From Limnephilus marmoratus (Eukaryota; Arthropoda; Insecta; Trichoptera; Limnephilidae): a DNA stretch of 64,000 nucleotides. Positions 49,921 to 61,640 of this stretch are shown here, piece after piece (the first letter of the stretch is position 1; the number at the start of each line of letters is the position of its first letter). The stretch covers positions 35,390,962 through 35,454,961 of the forward strand of contig OU862928.1 in assembly GCA_917880885.1 (NCBI GenBank), in the 5' to 3' direction. Both the position numbers and the translations under genes were made by a program. The notes under the pieces were generated by a model. The model did no database searches. It was not told where the DNA came from and worked only from the letters and a program-made list of their open reading frames with translations.

Positions 49921-50592
49921 GAGTTTCTAAATAAGATTCAGTTTAATGTACCTGCGTGTTCAACACAATCTTCTGTGCAGATCAAAGTAGATCAATGCAA
50001 AACAAACTGAAAAAATTCTTGCCTGAACAGACTATGCAATAATTAAGTGGACATTTTCAATTGCAATCTTACCAAATATAAAAAGTCCATAAAAGAGTAT
50101 TCCTCTGATGTTTCGTGAATTATGTTATGTTTATATTATTTACATTTATAATTCTGTTATGATTTGTTTTGTATGTACAACGTGTCTTCTTATGGTTATC
50201 AATGTTTTGATAATTCTATGTAATTGTCCATTTTATATAATTTTTGACTTCATATTCCTTTCTTTTAAATTTAATTATATGCTGTCTTATTAGAGGTAAA
50301 ATCACAATGAGGAAATCCATAATTGCTTTTATTTTGGCTATAATATACTCTTGTGCAAACTGAAAATGAATAAATAAATAAAACAAATTCAAATGACAAA
50401 TAAAATATCATTCTGAATGATGCAGATGTTGAAACAATTTTCCTATAAACTATATATTAACCTTCATGCTTCACTTTTATGTTTCACCTTTATGTTTCAT
50501 ATTTTTATACTATTTACATGTTTTACTTGTACTTGTTGATGTAATTTAACATTTTTGTTTATAATACCCACACAAAGAAGTGCCTTAAGTAA
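49921..50592. other. AT-rich, no gene seen
   Basis: Short hydrophobic open frames only (for example 50108-50293), typical of AT-rich noncoding DNA. Confidence 0.45.
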
Positions 50593-51193
50593 GCCATACA
50601 CGCTACGGTCTACCGCCAACTGTGTAAGTCTGCCTGTGCAGGTCAACCGCACGTCGGTAGCGTGTATGGGGACGTTCTGTGGTCTACAGTTCTCCTTGTG
50701 ATGGCTTCGATTGCAGACAATGACGATTGAAAGAATTTAAAGATTCTTCATATTTTTTTCTTTTCCTTTCCAACATTACTTTTGAAATTATTGATTTTTC
50801 GCAATTACTGCTTTGTTCGCATCTGGCTCAATTTCTTTTATTTTCTCTACGAGCAATTTATAAACAGCTTCTTTTTTTATCTCTATCATGGAAGTCTTTC
50901 CTTTGATCTGCCAAATACACGGATGAGTTCTATATATTTCAATAAAATATTCAAGCACTTTTTTAGTTGATATTTAAAAACAACTGACGCGACCTGCGCA
51001 GGCGACCGGAGTACATGCACACACACGCAGGTACACCGTACGGTGTCACCCGAAAGAATTGATTTTCGATTTTGCACTGTCGCCTGCGCAGGTTGAAAAA
51101 ACTGCAAAAGTCTATTCCCACACACGCTCCGGTCTACCTGCCCAGGCATACCTGCTCAGGCAGACCTCTCCGGTGGACCGTAGTGTGTATGGC
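50593..51193. mobile_element. Non-autonomous DNA transposon, GCCATACAC ends
   Basis: GCCATACACGCTACGGTCTA at the left and, inverted, GCCATACACACTACGGTCCA at the right form terminal repeats of about 25 bp with a few mismatches. CTGCGCAGG/CCTGCGCAG motifs recur inside both halves. No coding capacity; no clear target duplication. Confidence 0.72.
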
Positions 51194-51610
51194 ATCCATT
51201 AGTGGGTTCCCATTACCTACTTTGTCTTATATTTTTTGATCATTTTTACATTACTTGTGTCTTCTGTTTGCACCTTACTGTAATTAGAAATAACCACTGG
51301 AGCGCTTTTTGCCACAATATGATAGTATTTAAAATACCTCGGATTGCTTTGCTGCCAATTTTGGCAAATTTTCCCTTATTTGTAAGTAATTAAGTAGAAG
51401 TTTACGATTTTATAATATTTTTTTTATAAATCCTACAAATATTTGATAATGGACAAAAGATAAGTGAATTCATTGGCTACTTAAAACTATAATCAGTTTG
51501 TATGTCTCTATAATAAAATTCGGATGTATGATTTTTTTAATGTGGGTGGAAAATATTCAACCAAAAAATCTCCAGCAATCGGAGAAAAAAGTTTTAAATG
51601 TCGCTCCAGT

Positions 51611-51765
51611 GAAAATGTAAAGAGAAAAAAATATTTAAATTCCTACTCTATGAAAAAAATTATGCATTTATGAAAGTAAACAGCATGTAAATTCTTACAA
51701 AATGTCTGAAGATAATTCATGTCATAGGTATTATTATTTCATAAAAAAAATTGATGATTTCTCTT
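51611..51765. repeat. Dispersed repeat, copy 1
   Basis: Shares CTATGAAAAAAATTATGC and GATAATTCATGTCAT with 53581-53738 over the full length, about 90 percent alike by eye. Confidence 0.85.
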
Positions 51766-52022
51766 ATGAGTTACTCGATCTTTGGATACATTTTATATCC
51801 CTAAAAATGGCATTACCAGAGAAAGCCGGAAATACGACATTTTCAAAAAAGTTTTTAGACGTATTGACTCTTTTCCACAAAAAATTATAACTGGATTTCG
51901 AAAGATTGTTCTTTTATCTAGCATTCGTATGTAATAAATTTTTAGAATTTTTTTAAATTTTTAGTATAATAAGGTTATTCCATAGGTCGTTGGCAGATTT
52001 GTTAAATTTTCAAAAAAGTTTT

Positions 52023-52118
52023 TGTATTATACCACACCCATTTCAAATAATGTAATCATGCAGTAAATTGTATTATACCACACCCATTTCAAATAATGTA
52101 ATCATGCAGTAAAATAAA
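52023..52118. repeat. 48-bp tandem duplication
   Basis: TGTATTATACCACACCCATT to ATCATGCAGTAAA is present twice in a row. Confidence 0.9.
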
Positions 52119-53038
52119 TCAATACATTATCTAGTAGAGTTATGTATTAGAATTTTAATTTTAGTTTCAATAAAATCATTAAAAAATATGTACGTACATG
52201 TGTTTCTTGACGAAAATTGGTCCATTTGTGTATTTATTTGCGCACTTACAAACTAATATATTTCAGATTTTTTTAACATTCTTATTAAATTTAGACATTA
52301 TTGAAAAATGATAAATACTTATAATCAAAAAATAACTACAAAAAGTACACTATTTTAATAGTTTTATCATCACGCCTTTCAGCATTTTTGGATGAAGGTA
52401 TAAATTAAAGCTAATTTGGATTGAAATAAATTCGATATTGAGTTATAATTTAAAAAAGCTGGTACATAGAATAATTAATCTTTCTCATTGTAACCGCCCT
52501 GCACGATCGGAAGAACAACTTTCAACGAAATGTGGATTTTTGTCCGCTGGCTGGTTAAACGCTCTTAACACTAACCTTTATAAATTCACAGCATTCCTTT
52601 AAAAATAACACTCGATCGTTTTACTAAAAATTAATATTTCATTGAGTTCTTTATTTCTCTTTCTTTTTTTTAGTTCACCACATTTCCTCTCTTACTTTCA
52701 GCAGTTCGAATTTAAATAAAATCACGTTCAATTTAAAATGAATTTAAATTAAATCCTGAAAGACATTATTGATATCCATTAAAATTTAAATGTAAACCTT
52801 CGAAAAATTTCACTAACCACTTTTTGTAGATTTATGTAAGAAGATGCACTTTATCAGAATTGTTTATATCAGGTATAGATATTGTTGTGTATTTTTTTAT
52901 TATGGTTCTAAATTTCAAATCGTCGTTATTTTATTGGTCAATGACATACATATTCTTAACAATATCATATTATGAATTTATAAAGACTGTTTATAACGCT
53001 AATAAATAAAATTTAAATCTTACGGTTATATTATTAGA

Positions 53039-53580
53039 AATAGAGTACCCATCAGAACCCCAACAGACTATGTTTTTAAAGCACTGAATTTAATGTCACT
53101 GAAACAATTATATACAAAGGATATTCTAATTTACGCATTCAAAAATCAGGATAACTTTACAAAGACAAACTCGGGCCGATTCACAAGATCTACATTACAA
53201 CATACATTCTACCAACCTACAACTAAAACGACTTTTGGACAAAGAAATATGCAATACTTCTCTATAAAATTATTTAATTTACTCCCTCTTGCAATGAAAT
53301 CCATTAAAAAAATAACCGCCTTCAAAAGAAGCATAAAAATATGGATTATGGACATGGGAAGGAAGAAAATAGAATCAATTTTGCAACCAAACAAAGAATA
53401 ATGCTTGTTTTGTACTTTATTTTAGATCTAACTTCATAATTTTCCTCGGTAATATTCTAGCATAGGTATTTACTTATAATTCAAATAATAAAACTTGTAC
53501 AATGTGTCCTTAGAACGGGGTACCCCAGTAAGGACACATTTTCTCTAAAAAACTGTAAAAAAAAAAATAAATAAATAAAT
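53039..53580 (+). pseudogene. LINE RT C-terminal tail
   Basis: The plus strand encodes a 102-codon tail with HTFYQPTTKTTFGQRNMQYF, FNLLPLAMKSIKKITAFKRS and KIWIMDMGRKKIES, followed by an AATAAA-rich tail ending in (AATAAATA)n at 53560-53580. It matches the general LINE tail pattern (G.R...Y...ILN.LP...K....FK...K.WL). Confidence 0.7.
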
Positions 53581-53738
53581 GGGAAAATGTAAACAGAAAA
53601 AAAGTTTAAATTCCCACTCTATGAAAAAAATTATGCGTTTATGAAAGTAACCAGAATGTAATGTATTCTTACAAAAATGTCTAAAGATAATTCATGTCAT
53701 GTCATTATTTCATAAAAAAATTGATGATTTCTGTTATT
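53581..53738. repeat. Dispersed repeat, copy 2
   Basis: See copy 1 at 51611-51765. This copy starts exactly where the LINE tail ends. Confidence 0.85.
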
Positions 53739-53834
53739 TTATCATTAAAATGTTTTCTTGTATAAGTGTTCATTGATCTGCAATTTGAGTATTTTACCCC
53801 TCAGGCTATTTTATTTGCTCGCTCTTAGGAACAA

Positions 53835-54000
53835 GGGGGCCATTCATAAATTACGTCACACGAATTTCATGATTTTTGACCCCCCCCCCGTCCCAGTCAC
53901 ACATTGTCACCATTGTGAGACCCCGTTGACGTCACCACGTATTTTGCATTTTGACCCCCCTCCCCTCCTTAAGGTGTGACATAATTTATGGATGGCCCCC
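53835..54000. mobile_element. 166-bp MITE, GGGGGCCATTCATAAATTACG ends
   Basis: GGGGGCCATTCATAAATTAC and, inverted, GGGGGCCATCCATAAATTAT are terminal repeats of about 28 bp around a C-rich core. It is related in style to 46474-47451. Confidence 0.88.
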
Positions 54001-54824
54001 AACTCATATAGGTCTCATCTCCCTTACTAACATTGCGAGAAATGTATCCAAATGGTGTTGGAAAGAGAACACACCACACTTAAAGTATACTCCTTTATAA
54101 AACCAAAGTTTTCAACCGCAATTTGTACAATTTGACACATGAATTTTGTATTAATAATTTTTTCATGAAGCGATGAAAAGTGAGGTAAATTTAGTTGGAA
54201 AAAATGTAAGGTGAGCCATTTTTAAAGCTTTGTCCTTGCAATAAAAAAAAAATTATCGCGACTTGTAAGCGCGACCTTTCAGGAACAGTTTGTAGTATAC
54301 GGATATGTTTACAAATATTCCAATATTTGGATTTTATTGCAAAGCGTAAATGTTTTGACCCTATGACAGAATATGGCCCCTAGGCCTGAGGAGTTAAAGA
54401 TTGATTAAAAAAACTAGTTTTATTCAAAATAAATTGTTTTCCAAAAATAATGTTAACTCTTTAAACATAGCTTCAAACTTGAGACAATATCATGTCATAT
54501 AATTTTGTTCACTAAAATATAATATCTTCAGAAAATAAATGTACTAAATTATGCTTTGGACTTTTTATTCTTTTTCTATCTAACCTTATGTTTTAAAATA
54601 AACCCACAGTGGAGTTTTGATACCAACCTTGAAGTATCGCAGAAGAAGGAAGAAACTAGACTGAATGCAGTAAAAATTAAATCCTTTAGGCACACTGTAT
54701 GATGTGCAAGTGGATGGAAAAAGTTGGGGACGCCCCACCAACACAACATGGCACCATCAAGTGTATACTTTAGTCAGATCATGTCGAGAAGTAGAATAAG
54801 AGTATGTATGAATGTGAATTTAAA
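54001..54824. other. AT-rich, no gene seen
   Basis: A possible scrap of LINE coding sequence lies at 54690-54780. Otherwise unassigned. Confidence 0.4.
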
Positions 54825-55480
54825 AAAAAATACTTCAACTCCACGAAGAGGGCCCTGAGGAAAATAATTTCCCTCAAATGCTGTGTGGAGGGTCCTTTTA
54901 AGGAAAGGGACGAGAGGAAGTTCTGGGAAGGAAAAGAAAGGAATGAGTAGGAATCTGGAGATCAATGTGTCCAGGAGTGACGAACAAATCCATCCCTCCC
55001 ACTGCGGTGCATGAGAGAAAGTCCAGCTGGAGTGTTCAAAAAGCCTCCCTTAACCAGTATCTCTTGATCCAGCCTGCCACGCAGAAGGTGGGCAGACGCA
55101 TCTACCGCCAAGAACTGGACAAACCCTTGGGAACCCTTTTTTTTACATTATCTCCACATAGCCCTGAGGAAAAAAATTCCCTTGGAGCCGATGACATCTT
55201 TGGGGATGCTGTGTGGAAATGAAAAGTGTTTTGGAAAGGAAGGAGCTGAAGTTCTGGTAAGGAAAAAGATACGAAGTGTGAGTAGGAATCAGGAGTGACA
55301 GACATATGAATTCATCCTTCCTACTGCAGTGCAAGGGAATGGGCCATCCTATGTCATCTTTGTGGCGAGGGTCTTTTTAGGGAAAGGAAGTTCTGGGAAA
55401 GAAAAAAGTATGAGGTGGGTAGGAATCTGGGGGTCAGTTGTCCAGGAGTGACGGTCGTATGAATCCATCAAGTAGCTGAG
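54825..55480 (-). repeat. Three diverged LINE 3' tails in a row
   Basis: The family 3' end (CCCTGAGGAAAATAATTTCC, GATGCTGTGTGGAGGGTC) appears at about 54850, 55160 and 55335-55375. Each is followed by AGGAAAGGAAGTTCTGG and TAGGAATCTGGAG-like sequence, so the unit is about 250-300 bp and tandem. It is diverged from the young copies at 45825 and 56686. Confidence 0.75.
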
Positions 55481-55607
55481 AATGAATTTCTACCCTGGTT
55501 TTGTTCTTTGAACAAAAAAACTAATAATAGAGCGTAATTCACACCTCACAAGCTTCATCGCGAACTGCTGCCACACCAAGACTAAGTGTCGCAGAGATTG
55601 CAGCGTT

Positions 55608-55902
55608 GTGGGGATTTGGCGTAAGGAAACCAGGCTACATGCCAGTTTTCCCGGATCTCGTATAAAATTGTTCATCGCGACGGCAGCACCTTGGAGACCT
55701 TATTTTACGGAGAGCCCTCGTACATTGAATGAGGAGTCTGTTCCAATTAAATTTAACAAAAACAGTAAAGTTCGTTGTGCAAATAAATGGTCAAAAGCTA
55801 ATAAGCTACACAAAAAACCATCCATCTTTAGTGACTGTGGCACAAGACTCGCTGGCTTCATCGACTCTTTCGCCAACACCAGTCATTCTATGCTCGTAAA
55901 AG
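55608..55902 (+). CDS. Possible exon with strong donor, unrecognised
   Basis: An open frame (MGIWRKETRLHASFPGSRIK, SPRTLNEESVPIKFN, DCGTRLAGFIDSFANTSH) ends at AAAAG|GTAAGTAT, a near-consensus donor. The start ATG is only the first in frame. No domain is known. It could be an exon of a host gene or of a mobile element. Confidence 0.28.
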
Positions 55903-56685
55903 GTAAGTATTTTTCTTTTTGAAATAAGGCATTTTTCATCAATTAGAAGAGGATGACATGAAAGGTGATATGTGAACTAAAAATACATCAAACTGGACAA
56001 ACATCCAACCTGGAATGTTTTACTGATCAAGATTGCCTATTTAAAAAAAGATGACTGATTTGAAAGACACGTAAGTAAGTATAAACAGAGTTTTACTATT
56101 TTGTGACATACGTCAAAAGATAGTTGCTGAACTGTCTGTAAGTGACGTTTAAAATGTCGATGGTCAATGCAGAATCTGTTGAAGAAATCAGTGTCAAGTT
56201 GACAGAGTCGCTGCTCTGTTGATTGAAGCATTCTGATTTGCAGAAGTCCTCACTTTCGGAGCATAAATGCATGGGATTCCCATGAGTGTACTTCTAAGGC
56301 ACATCGATTTTCCAGTTGATTAGTCAAGACATCTCCAAATACTACGTCATCGTCATCTACGTTTGACATTTTGAAATATCCTCCTAGTAACACAGAAAAC
56401 ATCAACATTTTGTTTCATTCGCTACAAGTTTTTGTGCATTATAATAGATTTGGTGGTGTTTAAGAGTAATCTGAGTATTGTACCAGATAGAGGATACACT
56501 TTTACATCTAACGGCGTACTCAACTTAAATTTAGATTTTTCTGTAATGTCTGACTAATCAAATGGATGATCGACATATTAAGTAGATTAACTTTTAAAAA
56601 ATTCAGATTAAAAAATTAACTTTTAGAATATTTTTCGGCGGGTTTCCAAGGTGTTGAAATCAAAGAATAAGGATACAGGAATTTT
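55903..56685. other. No gene seen
   Basis: AT-rich sequence; a minus-strand open stretch at 56037-56231 has no motif. Confidence 0.45.
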
Positions 56686-57365
56686 TTTTTTTTTTTTTAC
56701 GTTAACTCCACGCAGGAGGCCCTGAGGAAAATAATTTCCCTCAGGGCCTATGTCATCTGGGATGCTGTGTGGAGGGTCTTTTTGAGGAGAGGAAGGAATG
56801 AACATTGGTCTTGAAGAGACCCATGTTGTAGGAAGGAGGAAACACAGAGGCCGGCAAATCATTCCACAGCCGAGCTGTTGAACACAAGAACGAGTCGAAG
56901 AAACGACCCGTTCTCATGTGGCAAATGTCAACCGTGTACAAATGTTGGGCATGCGTTTGGCGTGTTTCCCGACTATGCACCGGTGCCGAAGGGATCAATG
57001 ATGCTAGTTCCCCGGAGCATCTTCCATTGTAATACCGGTAGAACAAGGATAGCATTCCCACCCGACGCCTGTGCTCTAAAGATTGCAATCCGTCTGTTAA
57101 GATGGGAGAATCTATCAAACGGACCGCCCGTTTCTGCACAGAGTCGAGGGTATTTTTCAGGTATTTTGGAGCTCCAGACCAGAGGTGGCTGCCAAATTCA
57201 ACCGTGGGGCACACTTGTGATTTGTACAGGGTTAGCAGTTGTGTACTATTAAAGTATCTGCGGGCCCTGTACAGTACGCCCAGTTTCTGTGAGGCTAACT
57301 TTACTCTGGCTTCGATGGAGCCCCCATACCTTAGCTGGTCACTTATGGTTACACCAAGCATTTCG
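56686..57365 (-). mobile_element. LINE 3'-tail family, copy 3 (longest)
   Basis: Poly-A tail (poly-T 56681-56699 on plus) and the longest coding part of the family, 5'-truncated at about 57365. Near-identical to copy 2 where they overlap. Confidence 0.93.
56753..57361 (-). CDS. LINE reverse transcriptase, C-terminal ~200 residues
   Basis: An undamaged frame of 202 codons with MLGVTISDQLRYGGSIEARV, KLGVLYRARRYFNSTQLLTL, CPTVEFGSHLWSGAPKYLKN, then RRVGMLSLFYRYYNGRCSGE and TGRFFDSFLCSTARLWND. These are the thumb and C-terminal region of a jockey/CR1-type RT; palm and catalytic aspartates are absent through 5' truncation. The first ATG is an internal codon of the parent protein. The intact frame in two copies (with 45825-46316) suggests recent activity of the family. 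Confidence 0.85.
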   Translation of the reverse strand: MLGVTISDQLRYGGSIEARVKLASQKLGVLYRARRYFNSTQLLTLYKSQVCPTVEFGSHLWSGAPKYLKNTLDSVQKRAVRLIDSPILTDGLQSLEHRRRVGMLSLFYRYYNGRCSGELASLIPSAPVHSRETRQTHAQHLYTVDICHMRTGRFFDSFLCSTARLWNDLPASVFPPSYNMGLFKTNVHSFLSSKRPSTQHPR

Positions 57366-57993
57366 ATGGAGGGCCGATATGGATATTATGTATGTATACT
57401 CCCACGTACACAGGTAATGCATAAACCTCTTTTACTCCCTCCATTTTTAGTATATGGTTCCGTTCAGGAATGGACCAAATAATGGAACTATATTCCAGAA
57501 TACTGCCGACAAGTGCTTCATATATTCTCCTATTACCTTTATTTCAGTCATTTCAGCGGACTATATCACCATCAGATAGATTCTCCGCAGAGGTAGACAG
57601 AGTGGATGGAACGCCAAAAAACTCAGTCTTGGCACACTCCTTGCTGTTACGTTTCTTATTGAGTTATGTAACAGTAAATTTGTAACTTATAATAAAACAA
57701 CAGTGACTTAAAAACATGTGTAATACAAAAATAGACTTATTCGATATATTTTTGACAGTCGCATAATCAATCACAATATTATATATGTACATATCATGTA
57801 TTTTATACATATGTATATTATAAACAAAACAAAATTCACACATCTCTAATTTAAAATTCTCTTAACGAAAGTAACTCAATTATTGCCTTAACTTCTGGAA
57901 CTTTTTTGGCCACATTTCGGCCGATTTGCAAACACTCTCGAGCATTCGCAAATTGAAGAGATTTCTTAACATTTATTGGAATTTTCGTTATTT
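57366..57993. other. No gene seen
   Basis: AT-rich; a plus-strand open stretch at 57470-57685 has no recognised motif. Confidence 0.45.
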
Positions 57994-58185
57994 GTTTTTG
58001 GGGTGTTATGCCGTGTTGCGCTACCTCTTTCTTTAGCCAACGTTTCAGACAGCGTTGCAGTGTCCATCATCAGGGCAGATCCAGTAGATGTGTAGATCTG
58101 CCGGATCTGCTCTGATGGACACTGCAACGCTGTCCGAAATGTTGGCTAAGGAAGGAGATAGCGCAACACGGCATACCCCAAAAAC
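57994..58185. mobile_element. Foldback element with ~88-bp arms
   Basis: GTTTTTGGGGTGTTATGCCG to CATCATCAGGGCAGATC is matched in reverse by GATCTGC-TCTGATGGACACTG to GGCATACCCCAAAAAC, with scattered mismatches. No coding capacity. Confidence 0.85.
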
Positions 58186-59070
58186 CCCTGCTCCAGGGGA
58201 TAATATATCATGGGTTTTTTCTTCACTCAAGAGACGCAGAAACCCGTAAACCTGCTAGAAAACCTGCCCACCACTCAATGAGGGCTTTTAATATTACCGT
58301 GACGACCCACGTTTACGGTACCGTGATGGCAAAAAAAAGGCAATCAACATGCGTTCCTTATCGCTACAATGCTGCAACTCTTTCTTACACATTAAATAAT
58401 AGTGAGACAAAATATGTACTTTTGTCTGTTTCCTCCATAGACATCCAAATGAATAGACAAGCAGTTACAGATGAGGGGTAAAACCAAACTATGGAGAGCG
58501 AAGAGGGGAAAGATGACTGTCATTCGTTGAACAATCAATCTGACAGTATATAGGCATCTCGCATTACAATATCACCATTTAGTTCTTAAAAGCAAAATCT
58601 GCTTTGAATGAATAGACCTTTTTACATGGGAGCGCGAATTGCTTGCCACGTTCAAAACATATTTGCTAAGGCCAAATGCTCGCCCCAAAAAGACTCGCGC
58701 CAATACACATATCAATATTTTGTTTCCGTGTTTAGTTAAAACACTTTTACAAATGTTTCATAATTTACTTACCCCTGTAACCAGCGACGAGCACATTGGA
58801 GTACCGCCCACATTCGCTATGTGTACATTGATACGTAGATATATTGTATAGCACAAGCTGCCGTTATTTCGTTAAATGTATGGATGTCAGCTTCTCGCTG
58901 TTCACGGCAAGAATGATGACGTCACACATTTTAGATTCAAGCGAGGCTATATCCCCTCCCCATGGAGCGAGCCGGTTCCAAGGAGGAGCTACAGCCGGCG
59001 CCATGTGGAGGGGGAAATAATACGTTTTTATCACTTAGGGCAGGTCCAGATATATTCATATGTCCGTGGT
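58186..59070. other. No gene seen
   Basis: Unassigned sequence; GC-richer at 58960-59010. Short open frames lack motifs. Confidence 0.4.
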
Positions 59071-59079
59071 TTCCTCGAA

Positions 59080-59560
59080 AGCATTACTTGTTTCTTTTGG
59101 AGGAACCAGATATATTCCTCAGGTATGTTTATATGCGGAAGCATGGAACCTATCCAAGGTTCATGCACCATATTGACTTACTTGGTGAAACTGATTCTGT
59201 GAGTCTAGAAGCTAGGCGGAAAGCAAGTCTTGCTATTCTGTCTTTCAAAATTTGTAACAATTTCATCGATAGCCCATTTTTCTCGGGATGCTATGATTTA
59301 TATGTACCAGATCACTACAGCCGAAGTCGACATCATGATTTATTTAAAGTAGCAGAACAGACGTCTTGGCAAAGCCTAGCATGACGAGGGGAGTGGTACT
59401 GTTAAATGAAATTGCAAACCATTTGGATGTAAGTGACTGTTCTCTATATGCCTTAAAAATATTATTGAAGAGTCACTTGCCTAAATGCTGATAGGGTAAC
59501 TAAATTGTAATGACTGTAATTGAAATTATTCTGTTGTACAATAATAATAAAAAATAAAAT
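59080..59560 (+). pseudogene. LINE RT C-terminal fragment
   Basis: The plus strand encodes FLRYVYMRKHGTYPRFMHHI, LLGETDSVSLEARRKASLAI, KICNNFIDSPFFSGCYDLYV and SRSRHHDLFKVAEQ, a LINE tail; a stop or frameshift follows at 59382. An AATAAAAAATAAAATAAAAT tail at 59548-59567 closes it. Confidence 0.8.
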
Positions 59561-59574
59561 AAAATATCTTATTA

Positions 59575-60146
59575 CGGCGACAGGAATGTTCGTTATACGT
59601 GTGAGGGAGATGTATGATAATGAGTGTATGTTTCCTTTGGGGGGGTGCAGACATACATTCACCATTTGTCTCATTTTCGACTATTGCTATTTAGTGTGTA
59701 AGAAAGAATTGCAGCATTATATGTTTAAGAACAAAAGCAAAACCATCAGCGCATTGAAGTTTGACATTTTTGATATTTGGAATTCACTCACACTTCAATA
59801 TTATCCTTGTAACTTTACTCCATACTTTCAAAATTATCGTCACAGCTAATAGTATTGTAGGGGTCTACTGAAACGTCACGGTGCAGTGTGTGAGGAAGAT
59901 GCAAGAAAATAATTACTTTGTTCCTTTGGAAGAAACACTACATTGTGTTTCTCATCTTTTTTATGCCTGTAATCATGAATCGTCACGGTAATAATAAAAC
60001 CACCCAATCATTCACGCTTTGCTTTACAATGCAATCATCACTACTTTCAAACAAAGAGTACAATATAATAAATACCTTAATATCTAATAACACAATATTT
60101 GATCTATTTGGCATTATGCCGGCGCCAGTCATAAGTTCAAAGAAGT
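59575..60146. other. No gene seen
   Basis: AT-rich sequence with chance frames. Confidence 0.4.
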
Positions 60147-61024
60147 TGTGGCGACACACGAGAAATATCTAATATTCGCGCGGCGCCGGCTCTTGCCTAT
60201 GTACCTATCTACCTACGGCTGCCTGCCGTGCCGGCTGGACGATAATAATATCGCCACCGCCTAGAAAGGTCTGGAGTTTATAAGCCACCTGAATATTCAG
60301 CACCGCGTATGTTCCCGTACCTTCCAGTGTGCGCATTGCCGGCGAATGGAACATTACTCCACCGGTCGCGCTGGTATATAAAGCGACTAAACTCGGCGCT
60401 AGTTCAGTCAGTCCCGATCCGTCAGTCAACGCTTGTCCGCCAGCGAGGAACCGTCTAGACGTTATACAGACGCTATGTGATTTACATGCATTCTCCAGCG
60501 CAGCATCTCGGACTCTCCGTAACACCTTCGAGGCTCTCATCCACCACCGCTGTCTCGCAGTCCGGTCTGCCGCACCACGACTTGAGATGTCTTCTCCCGC
60601 AAAGCCCGCTGTGCTTTCTGTTCGGAAAGTAACTCGATCTCCGGCAATCCGAAGCCTGTCATGTTTCGCTGCCGCAGAGATTCTCCTCATCGCCTTCTTC
60701 CTGCCCTGCGTGTGACTCCAGCTCACCGAAGTCACAGCCGTCATCTCCGTCCTCATGACGTCAACGACCGCCTGGAACTGGTCAGCATCTACCACTCTAG
60801 TGATCTGAAGAGACGTCATCTTCACCACTGCAGCTTCCTGACCATCATCACATCTTACAGCGCACCATCACTGTCTGCTCTTCCGTCTACGCCCCTGGCT
60901 CATTGACTATCGCTACGTAGCACAATAAAGACGACTCACATTACATCGACTGACGACTTTCATTTATCTCCCGTCTCTACCGATACGGACCGCTCCCTCA
61001 AAGTGATTGAAGACTGTTCATACA
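60147..61024 (+). repeat. LTR-like block (promoter to polyadenylation signal)
   Basis: GC-richer than its surroundings. It starts TGTGGCGACACACG, contains a TATA box (60375), initiator (60404) and AATAAA (60924), and ends TTCATACA. That order is what a solo LTR, perhaps BEL/Pao-like, would show. No target duplication and no second copy were found, so a host promoter with a short transcript is an alternative. Confidence 0.35.
60375..60413 (+). promoter_or_regulatory. Core promoter: TATATAAAG plus TCAGTC initiator
   Basis: TATATAAAG at 60375-60383 and overlapping TCAGTC initiators at 60404 and 60408 put the start base about 31-35 bases downstream, the standard arthropod spacing. Confidence 0.6.
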
Positions 61025-61095
61025 TTTGGTCACATATTGTTGTATCTGCCAGACATGTGTTCAAAGATTTGATCACTCCTTTGAGCTCACAGTTT

Positions 61096-61245
61096 TCAAA
61101 TAGACTTCACAAAACATGGACGACGATTTGATCGACACAGTTTGTTATTTCGATTTTTATGCCCTTTACGTTTCGGATCCCATACATCTGGCTCTCCTTG
61201 CATCAACTCTATAAACTTGAAAACGCTCTCATTATTCCACTCCAT
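61096..61245 (-). pseudogene. MADF-domain fragment
   Basis: From the ATG at 61243-61245: MEWNNESVFKFIELMQGEPD, then VWDPKRKGHKNRN, the opening half of a MADF domain (W..E....FIELY...P.LWD...K.HKNR). The expected DAW..I continuation is absent and the frame stops at 61096, so it is an exon with an unseen splice site or a broken copy. Confidence 0.5.
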
Positions 61246-61640
61246 TGTTAGTTCATTTGGTTGTTTACGCACAACATCTCTCCACGGCGACGCTCTCGCA
61301 TGCTCTCGCAACTGGGCTTCGTGCAGTGTGGCAGGCACACAAACATTTGGACTTTGATCCTGACTTATGTGAACACTTAATTGATCACTTCTTTGAACTC
61401 ATGTCTGGTGCCGGCATTACAATAATTAGGTATACAGCAGGGTGAACCAGCACGTACCTGACAAACTTTAACCGGGCATTCCGGCATATTTGGATTTAAC
61501 AAATTGCTCTTAAATACTCTCAATTTCAAAATTTTACGACAGCCGTTTTTTTAGCAACACTCACAATACTTATTTAGACATAATTTAATTTCAACACAAC
61601 CTTACTGATCTTTCATTTTTCATCACAGTTCAATTCCTCT

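Larger units (their letters stand above)
51194..53038. other. AT-rich, no gene seen; two small duplications
   Basis: It contains a 48-bp direct duplication and a dispersed 155-bp repeat, listed separately. Otherwise only chance frames. Confidence 0.45.

Noticed and set aside
60205..60828. A 207-codon minus-strand frame
   Set aside because: It runs antisense through the TATA/initiator block in a GC-richer segment where stops are rare. No domain was recognised.
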